A stretch of DNA of 10,284 nt. Origin: Alphaproteobacteria bacterium MarineAlpha3_Bin3. GTDB lineage: Bacteria; Pseudomonadota; Alphaproteobacteria; Rhodospirillales; Casp-alpha2. Below are positions 5,198 to 10,284 of the stretch, in pieces. A program made the translations under genes and the position numbers. The stretch spans positions 1-10,284 of the forward strand of contig PTLK01000050.1 in the NCBI GenBank assembly GCA_002938075.1, read 5' to 3'. Under the pieces are notes generated by a model. The model saw nothing but the letters and a program-made list of their open reading frames with translations, ran no database searches and was not told the DNA's origin. Position 1 is the stretch's first letter, and every line of letters starts with the position of its first letter.

Positions 5198-6319
5198 ATG
5201 AATGGTTTTTCAAAATACGTTCTGCGGCAGTTGTTCGTGGGAATGATTCTGGTGACCGTGGGTCTGACCTGCATCATCTGGCTGTCGCAGTCGCTTCGAT
5301 TCATAGAAATGATCGTCAACCGCGGGCTTTCGGCGGGGATGTTCGGTTACCTGACCGTATTGCTGTTGCCCAACTTCATCGTCATCGTGCTGCCGATCGC
5401 GCTGTTCACGGTCGTGGTATTCACTTATTCGAAGCTCATCACCGACCGGGAACTATTGGTCATGCGGGCGGCCGGAGTGAGCCAGGTGGGGCTGGCCAAA
5501 CCGGCAATGATCCTGGCGCTTTTCGTCATGGCCATCAGTTATGCGATGAATATATTCATTGTCCCGCAGTCCTATACCAAATTCCGCAATATGCAGTGGG
5601 ACATTCGCTATAATTACAGTCACATCCTGCTTAGGGAAGGCGCCTTCAACCAGGTCAGCGACGGCATCACGGTCTATGTCCGCCAACGCACCAACGAAGG
5701 CCAGTTATTGGGCATTTTGGTCCACGATCAACGCGACAAGAAAAATCCCTTCACCCTGATGGCGTCCAAGGGCGCCATGGTCGAAACCGACGAAGGCGCC
5801 CGCGTGGTCTTGTTCGACGGTAACCGCCAGACGGTGGACAAGACCACCCATAAACTGTCGATTCTCTATTTCGACCGCTATGTCTTCGATCTGGCGAAAG
5901 CGACGGAAGCCATCGACACACGCTACCGGGAGCCCCGGGAACGGGACCTCCATGAGCTTCTAAATATCGAAAAGTTCGCCGAGGGGATGGCGGCCAAGGA
6001 GTTCGGTAAATTCATCGTCGAGGGCCATAAACGGCTGGTATCGCCCCTGGCGGCGCTGGCCTATATCCTGGTCGGTCTGGCGTGCTTGATATCCAGCAGT
6101 TTCAGCCGCCGCACCCAAACCCGCCAGGTTTCCGTCGCCATCGCCCTCATGGTGGCGCTCCAGGGTAGCGCGCTCGGCTTGGATAATCTGGTGGCCAAGA
6201 ATCTGACCCTGGTTCCGTTGTTGTACGTTCACGGGCTAGCGCCGATTTTGGCCGGATTTTTCTTCATTGCCCATCCGCTACGCCGGCGCCGTCCCGCCGC
6301 CCAGCCGCTGACGGCTTGA
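5198..6319 (+). CDS. lptF: LPS export ABC transporter permease LptF
   Basis: The 373-residue YjgP/YjgQ-family protein has the expected plan. Three N-terminal membrane helices lie at about 11-33, 50-76 and 100-122, then a large periplasmic beta-jellyroll-like domain (about 123-280), then three C-terminal helices. Between helices 2 and 3 is the coupling segment FTYSKLITDRELLVMRAAGVS (75-95), which docks on the LptB ATPase. LptF pairs with LptG in the inner membrane; LptB2FG extracts lipopolysaccharide and passes it via LptC and LptA to LptD. I tell F from G by gene order and by the TDRELLVMRAAG motif. ATG 5198 gives the typical MNGFSKYVLRQL start; an upstream in-frame ATT-type extension is not family-like. 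No convincing Shine-Dalgarno is seen. lptG follows after 18 bases, so the two are almost certainly co-transcribed. Confidence 0.93.
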   Translation: MNGFSKYVLRQLFVGMILVTVGLTCIIWLSQSLRFIEMIVNRGLSAGMFGYLTVLLLPNFIVIVLPIALFTVVVFTYSKLITDRELLVMRAAGVSQVGLAKPAMILALFVMAISYAMNIFIVPQSYTKFRNMQWDIRYNYSHILLREGAFNQVSDGITVYVRQRTNEGQLLGILVHDQRDKKNPFTLMASKGAMVETDEGARVVLFDGNRQTVDKTTHKLSILYFDRYVFDLAKATEAIDTRYREPRERDLHELLNIEKFAEGMAAKEFGKFIVEGHKRLVSPLAALAYILVGLACLISSSFSRRTQTRQVSVAIALMVALQGSALGLDNLVAKNLTLVPLLYVHGLAPILAGFFFIAHPLRRRRPAAQPLTA

Positions 6320-6323
6320 TAGC

Positions 6324-6329
6324 GAAGGA
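6324..6329 (+). promoter_or_regulatory. Ribosome binding site of lptG
   Basis: GAAGGA lies 8 bases before the GTG at 6338 and directly after the lptF stop. It supports GTG as the lptG start. Confidence 0.6.
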
Positions 6330-6337
6330 TTGAACCC

Positions 6338-7438
6338 GTGCGTCTATCGAAAATACTATCGTTTTATATCGGCCGCCACTTCCTGCTGAGCTTCGCCGTT
6401 ATTTTCGCCTTGTTCATGTTTTTGATCCTGATTTTTGACGCCGTCGAGCTTTTGCGCCGGTCCGCCGCCCGGCCGGACGTCACCTTCGCCCTGGTGATGG
6501 AAATGGCGTTTCTGAAGCTCCCCTATATGGGCCAGCAGGTGCTTCCCTTCGCTATTTTTTTCGGCGGCATGAATGCGTTCTGGCGCTTGACCCGGTCCCA
6601 TGAACTGGTGATCACCCGGTCGGCCGGCGTATCGGCGTGGCAGTTCCTTTTTCCGGTGATCACCCTGGCTGTTTTGTTGGGGGTTTTCCAGATCACCGTC
6701 CTCAATCCCCTGTCGTCGACGACTTTGACCCGATTCGAGAGGCTGGAATCGACGCTGTTGAAAGGGCACAAGAGTTTCCTGGCGCTGTCGAAGGGCGGCC
6801 TGTGGCTGCGCCAGTTCAATGCCGAAGGACAATCCGTGGTCCATTCGGATTTTATCCTGCAGTCCGGAAAGGACGTCAAGCTCAGGAACGTCATTGTTTT
6901 CAACTATGAGGGAACCGACAAGTTCCTCAACCGCATCGACGCCGAATACGCCCGTCTCGAGGACGGCTTTTGGCACATGACCAATGCCTGGGTCTACCAA
7001 CCTGAAAGCCCGCCCAGTCATAAAAAGAATTACTGGCTTGCCACCGACCTGACCCTTAGCAAGATTCAGGACAGTTTCGCGCCCCCGGAAACGATGTCCT
7101 TTTGGGACCTCCCCAGGTTCATTAAAACCCTGGAAAAGGCCGGCTTTTCAGCCGTCAGGCACCGCCTTTACTGGCATTCCCTTCTGGCAGCGCCGCTTCT
7201 CATGTGCGCCATGGTGTTGATCGCCGCCAGTTTCACCCTTCGCCATTCGAGGCAGGGGGGAACCACCTTCGTCATCGCCGGCGGTGTGATAACCGGGTTT
7301 GTCCTTTATTTTTTCTCGGACATCGTTTTTGCCCTTGGCCTTTCAGACAGCATTCCGGTGATCCTGGCGGCCTGGACCCCGTCCGGGGTGGCGACTCTTC
7401 TCGGGTTGGCCACGCTTCTCCACCTCGAAGACGGATAG
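6338..7438 (+). CDS. lptG: LPS export ABC transporter permease LptG
   Basis: The 366-residue second YjgP/YjgQ-family permease begins with GTG. Membrane helices are visible at about 14-34, 58-80 and 101-122, with three more near the C-terminus (about 285-305, 315-333 and 340-360). The coupling segment reads FWRLTRSHELVITRSAGVSAW (81-101). The family blocks VLNP (121-124) and GLWLRQ (154-159) open the periplasmic domain, which in LptG contacts LptC and forms part of the bridge to LptA. It works as a heterodimer with LptF above. The stop at 7438 is 8 bases before the lptD ATG, so translation of lptD may be coupled. Assignment as LptG rather than a second LptF rests on position, the GLWLRQ block and the downstream lptD. 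Confidence 0.93.
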   Translation: MRLSKILSFYIGRHFLLSFAVIFALFMFLILIFDAVELLRRSAARPDVTFALVMEMAFLKLPYMGQQVLPFAIFFGGMNAFWRLTRSHELVITRSAGVSAWQFLFPVITLAVLLGVFQITVLNPLSSTTLTRFERLESTLLKGHKSFLALSKGGLWLRQFNAEGQSVVHSDFILQSGKDVKLRNVIVFNYEGTDKFLNRIDAEYARLEDGFWHMTNAWVYQPESPPSHKKNYWLATDLTLSKIQDSFAPPETMSFWDLPRFIKTLEKAGFSAVRHRLYWHSLLAAPLLMCAMVLIAASFTLRHSRQGGTTFVIAGGVITGFVLYFFSDIVFALGLSDSIPVILAAWTPSGVATLLGLATLLHLEDG

Positions 7439-7446
7439 ACCCGGTG

Positions 7447-10095
7447 ATGCGTTTGACCCTGGGACATATCATGGCAATTTCGGCGGTCCTGGCCGTGGCG
7501 CTCGTCGCCCCGGCCGCCAAAGGAGCGGCCCCTGATCCAGGAAAACCCTTGGGAACCCTCTGGTATCCCGGCCCCTACCGCCCGCCTGCACCCACCCTGT
7601 TGACGGATCCAATCGTTGCTCCGGCGCCGGCGCCGGAAATTGAGACCCCGGCCATCAAGCCCGTGGCGACGGATCGTTTCCCAACCCCGCCAGCCAGCGG
7701 GCCGCAACCGGGCAAGCCGCTGGGGACCCTCTGGGTTCCGGAGGCTTATGGAAAGAAACCGTCAACCCCGCAAACCCTGCCGCCGTCCGTTATCGATCCC
7801 CAGCCGGCGCCGCCGTTGCCACGCCCGCCCGCAAGGAAGCCTCTGGGCACTCTTTGGTTCCCGGGTCCTTTCGACCCCAATGCTCCTTCTGAGCCGGTTC
7901 CGGTGCCTTCTCCCGCCACCGAGCCCTCCTTTTCCACCCCCTTCGGACCCCAGCACTTCGCCGTCGAGGAAAAAAAGGGGAAACAGGCGCCACCGCCCAG
8001 GGAGTCGACCGGCAGGATCGACCGCGATCTTCCCGTTCATCTGAGCGCCGATGAAATGAGCTTCGATGAGGAGCGCAACATCATCACCGCAACCGGCAAC
8101 GTCGAGGTGATCCAGGGGTCGCGAAGGCTTCTCGCCGATACCATCACCTATAACCAGATAACGGATGTGGTTTCCGCCTCGGGAAACGTGGAGTTGACTG
8201 AACCGGGAGGGGAAATCATTTTCGGCGACCGCATGGAGCTTTCCGGCGACCTTCGCGATGCCGTCATCGAAAGCATCGGCATGATCCTGACCGACCGTTC
8301 GCGCATCGCCGCGACCGGGGCGCGGCGTTCGGCGGGGAATATCACCGAGATGCGCAAAGGCGTCTATTCGCCCTGCAACCTTTGCCCGGACCACCCGGAA
8401 CGTCCGCCCCTATGGCAAGTCAAGGCGGTGAAAATCATTCACGACAAGAAAAATCAAATCATCGAATACCGCGATGCCTGGCTGGAGGTTTACGGCGTTC
8501 CCGTGGGCTATCTTCCCTATTTGTCCCACCCCGATCCGACCGTTAAACGCAAAACCGGGTTTCTGATCCCTACCCTGGGCGGCTCGACGGATTTGGGCTT
8601 GGTCGCCCGGATACCTTATTACATCAATATTTCGCCCCAACAGGATGCCACCATCACGCCGCTCATCACCGAGAATGCGGGGTCGGGCGCCATTGCCGAG
8701 TACCGGAGACGCTTTCTCAAGGGCACCATCGACGCCACGGGAAGTTTCGTCGCCGGCAACACCGAGGGCGATTCCACCGCCGTGGATAGCAATGCTTTCC
8801 GGGGCCATATCCTAAGCGAGGCCCGGTTCGACATTAATGATACCTGGCGGTGGGGCTTCGATTTCAACCGCGCCACCGACGACACCTACATGCGCCGTTA
8901 CGGGCTTGGTGAGCTGAGTTCGCTCAACAGCAAGCTGTTTATCGAGGGCTTCCGCCAGCGCAGTTATTTCGCCGCCAACGGCCTGGTCTTCCAGGGGTTG
9001 CAGTCGAATGACGACCCCGGGTTGGAGCCGCTGGTTTTGCCGTTGATCGACTATAACTACGTCGGGGATCCCGACCGGTTTGGCGGCCAGACCACCCTCG
9101 ACGTCAATATTCTTTCGATTACTCGCAACGAGGGCTCCGACACCCGCCGCCTGTCGGTCCGGCCCCGTTGGAATTTGCCCTATCTCGGGCCGCTGGGGGA
9201 TTCCTACAATCTGTCGTTCATGCTCTACAGCGACCTCTACGATGTCGACGAACTTCAACGGACCGGGAAGGCGAACTTTTCCGGCGTCACCGGCCGCGTC
9301 CAACCCCAGGTCATGCTCGATTGGCGCTATCCGTTCGTCAAAAGAACCAAGGATTCGACCCACATCCTCGAGCCGATCGCCCAGGCCGTCTATAGCCCCA
9401 ATAGCGGCAATTCGGACAAAATCCCCAACGAAGACAGCCAAGAGTTGGAATTCGACGACACCAACCTGTTCAGCGCCAATAAGTTTTCCGGTATCGACCG
9501 GATCGAGGAAGGCACGCGCCTCAATTACGGGCTCAAATGGAGTATTTTTCTTCCGGGGGGCACCGGCACGTTTTTCATCGGCCAATCCTGGCGGCCCGAA
9601 AACAACGATACCTTCGCCACCGGGTCGGGCCTCGAGGAGAATTTCTCCGACCTGGTGGGACGGTCTCAGATCGATTTAGGTTCGTATTTGAATTTCGTTT
9701 ACCGGACCCGTTTCGCCAGCGATACCTTCGTCCCGAAAAGAAACGAGCTGACGTTTAACGCCGGCGTTCCGGCGTTCCGGGTCCAGGCCAACTACACTTT
9801 CCTCGAAACCCAGGCAAACAGTGAATTTCCCGGACGCGAGGAAATCAATTATGGCGCCAGTTCAAGGTTGAATAGATTCTGGCGGGTTGGGTTATCGGGG
9901 GTCACCGACTTGGCTGCCGGTGAAACGCGAAGGGTTGGCGGCAATTTCACCTACGAAAACGAATGCTTCGTTTTCAATGCCAACCTGACCAGGGACTCCT
10001 TCGAGGACCGCGACCTGGAACCAACGGATACCATCACCTTTAATTTCCTTTTCAAGACCCTGGGTCCCATCCGAGCCGACGTATTCAAACAATAA
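7447..10095 (+). CDS. lptD: LPS-assembly outer-membrane protein LptD with repeat-bearing proline-rich N-terminal extension
   Basis: From ATG 7447 the product is 882 residues. It starts with a signal peptide (basic MRLTLGH, hydrophobic core, Ala-rich end near residues 24-28). A proline-rich segment (about 28-165) follows, holding three KPLGTLW motifs. The LptD N/OstA-like periplasmic domain starts near HLSADEMSFD (198-207) and runs through TATGNVEVIQGSRRLLAD; then come SPCNLC (Cys310, Cys313) and a long C-terminal beta-barrel. The barrel region contains GVPVGYLPYLSHPDP and RKTGFLIPTLGGS, typical of LptD, and ends near ENECFVF (Cys840). LptD receives LPS from LptA and inserts it into the outer leaflet. 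Only three cysteines are present, against four in E. coli LptD. The frame is open upstream into lptG, but the signal peptide fixes the start; GTG 7444 immediately upstream is an alternative. The Shine-Dalgarno is weak, consistent with coupling to lptG. Confidence 0.93.
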   Translation: MRLTLGHIMAISAVLAVALVAPAAKGAAPDPGKPLGTLWYPGPYRPPAPTLLTDPIVAPAPAPEIETPAIKPVATDRFPTPPASGPQPGKPLGTLWVPEAYGKKPSTPQTLPPSVIDPQPAPPLPRPPARKPLGTLWFPGPFDPNAPSEPVPVPSPATEPSFSTPFGPQHFAVEEKKGKQAPPPRESTGRIDRDLPVHLSADEMSFDEERNIITATGNVEVIQGSRRLLADTITYNQITDVVSASGNVELTEPGGEIIFGDRMELSGDLRDAVIESIGMILTDRSRIAATGARRSAGNITEMRKGVYSPCNLCPDHPERPPLWQVKAVKIIHDKKNQIIEYRDAWLEVYGVPVGYLPYLSHPDPTVKRKTGFLIPTLGGSTDLGLVARIPYYINISPQQDATITPLITENAGSGAIAEYRRRFLKGTIDATGSFVAGNTEGDSTAVDSNAFRGHILSEARFDINDTWRWGFDFNRATDDTYMRRYGLGELSSLNSKLFIEGFRQRSYFAANGLVFQGLQSNDDPGLEPLVLPLIDYNYVGDPDRFGGQTTLDVNILSITRNEGSDTRRLSVRPRWNLPYLGPLGDSYNLSFMLYSDLYDVDELQRTGKANFSGVTGRVQPQVMLDWRYPFVKRTKDSTHILEPIAQAVYSPNSGNSDKIPNEDSQELEFDDTNLFSANKFSGIDRIEEGTRLNYGLKWSIFLPGGTGTFFIGQSWRPENNDTFATGSGLEENFSDLVGRSQIDLGSYLNFVYRTRFASDTFVPKRNELTFNAGVPAFRVQANYTFLETQANSEFPGREEINYGASSRLNRFWRVGLSGVTDLAAGETRRVGGNFTYENECFVFNANLTRDSFEDRDLEPTDTITFNFLFKTLGPIRADVFKQ
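7540..7578 (+). repeat. KPLGTLW repeat, copy 1 (LptD residues 32-44)
   Basis: This encodes GKPLGTLWYPGPY, directly after the signal peptide. The core KPLGTLW is identical in all three copies, while its codons differ from the other copies at most degenerate positions. Confidence 0.9.
7711..7749 (+). repeat. KPLGTLW repeat, copy 2 (LptD residues 89-101)
   Basis: This encodes GKPLGTLWVPEAY, 57 residues after copy 1. The core is identical; the flank is more diverged (VPEAY against YPGPY). Confidence 0.9.
7834..7872 (+). repeat. KPLGTLW repeat, copy 3 (LptD residues 130-142)
   Basis: This encodes RKPLGTLWFPGPF, 41 residues after copy 2. An aromatic or aliphatic residue and then Pro follow the Trp in every copy. 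Confidence 0.9.
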
Positions 10096-10199
10096 AATCT
10101 CCCGCCCCGCTCCTTGGGACGGTTTTCTCCCGGGCCGGGGGGACCTATGATAAAATTGTTGTTTCACATTCAATCGTAAAAGAATCAGACGGCTTGGCC

Positions 10200-10284
10200 A
10201 TGAAACGGTTATTTGTGTGTGTGTTGGCGCTGGTTCTGTTCTCGGCCCCATGGGGCGCCCGGGCCCAGGACGCGCTCAGAATCG
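10200..10284 (+). CDS. surA: Probable SurA, periplasmic peptidyl-prolyl isomerase/chaperone (partial, 3' end outside window)
   Basis: Twenty-eight codons are present. They encode a clear signal peptide: basic MKR, a hydrophobic core LFVCVLALVLFSA, and an end at GARAQD with a likely cut after ARA. The mature start QDALRI resembles the beginning of alphaproteobacterial SurA, which commonly continues into IAAVVN. SurA escorts unfolded outer-membrane proteins, LptD among them, to the BAM complex, and lptD-surA(-pdxA-rsmA) is a widely conserved gene order. The call rests mainly on that synteny plus the secretion signal; too little mature protein is visible to see a SurA or parvulin domain. ATG 10200 is preferred; an in-frame TTG lies 6 bases upstream. 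The Shine-Dalgarno is poor. The 104-base gap after lptD holds a GC-rich then AT-rich stretch with no convincing terminator or promoter. Confidence 0.75.
   Translation, partial: MKRLFVCVLALVLFSAPWGARAQDALRI

Noticed and set aside
7204..7446. Open frame extending lptD upstream into lptG
   Set aside because: It overlaps the conserved C-terminal helices of LptG, and a proper signal peptide begins at ATG 7447.
10096..10150. Possible terminator in the GC-rich stretch after lptD
   Set aside because: Only an imperfect stem of about 6 pairs with a G-T wobble can be drawn, with no T-run after it. lptD and surA are commonly co-transcribed.
10147..10179. Ten-codon frame ATG to TAA between lptD and surA
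   Set aside because: It is short, without a ribosome binding site or recognisable leader-peptide features.
10156..10187. Possible surA promoter (TTGTTG/TTGTTT with TAAAAG or GAATCA)
   Set aside because: No -10 element matches well at 16-18 bases; the AT-richness alone is not enough.
1..10284. CRISPR arrays, tRNA/rRNA genes, insertion sequences, phage or defence genes
   Set aside because: No regularly spaced repeats, cloverleaf-like sequence, transposase or integrase motifs, or terminal inverted repeats were seen on either strand.

Overview
The window is GC-rich, densely coded chromosomal DNA from an alphaproteobacterium. I favour a Rhodospirillales-like lineage. The basis is the codon bias, the gene order lptF-lptG-lptD-surA, and an LptD with the SPCxxC / NEC cysteine pattern; the placement is inferred from the proteins, not from a marker gene. 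No rRNA, tRNA, CRISPR array, transposase or integrase is visible. Every gap between genes is shorter than about 170 bases.

Layout, left to right. (1) Bases 2-97 are the 3' end of an FAD-linked oxidase gene. It converges, with a 10-base gap, on a minus-strand YffB/ArsC-family thioredoxin-fold gene (108-452). (2) That gene diverges from yaaA (549-1334, peroxide-stress protein); both promoters must lie in the 96 bases between them. (3) A chromate-transporter gene, chrA (1500-2804), has a leader with two GC-rich dyads and a near-consensus ribosome binding site. It is followed after 21 bases by a stand-alone rhodanese gene (2826-3164), probably one operon. (4) A roughly 600-residue acyl-CoA dehydrogenase of the DmdC-like long family occupies 3252-5063. 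(5) From 5198 onward lies the lipopolysaccharide-export block: lptF, lptG, lptD and the first 85 bases of surA, all on the plus strand.

The last block forms a pathway. LptF and LptG are the inner-membrane permease halves that, with LptB, extract LPS and push it up the periplasmic bridge. LptD is the outer-membrane barrel that receives it. SurA is the periplasmic chaperone that helps LptD and other outer-membrane proteins fold. The left part mixes redox and metal-stress functions (YffB-like, YaaA, ChrA plus rhodanese), which may be coincidence.

The window is mostly ordinary housekeeping sequence; I see no convincing undescribed multi-gene system. The most unusual signal is a proline-rich N-terminal extension of LptD. 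It carries three copies of the peptide KPLGTLW, identical in protein but with codons that differ synonymously. Secondary points are the three-cysteine content of LptD, the dyads in the chrA leader, a duplicated AAAGGGGG tract at the start of the YffB-like gene, and two period-12 repeats in the acyl-CoA dehydrogenase.
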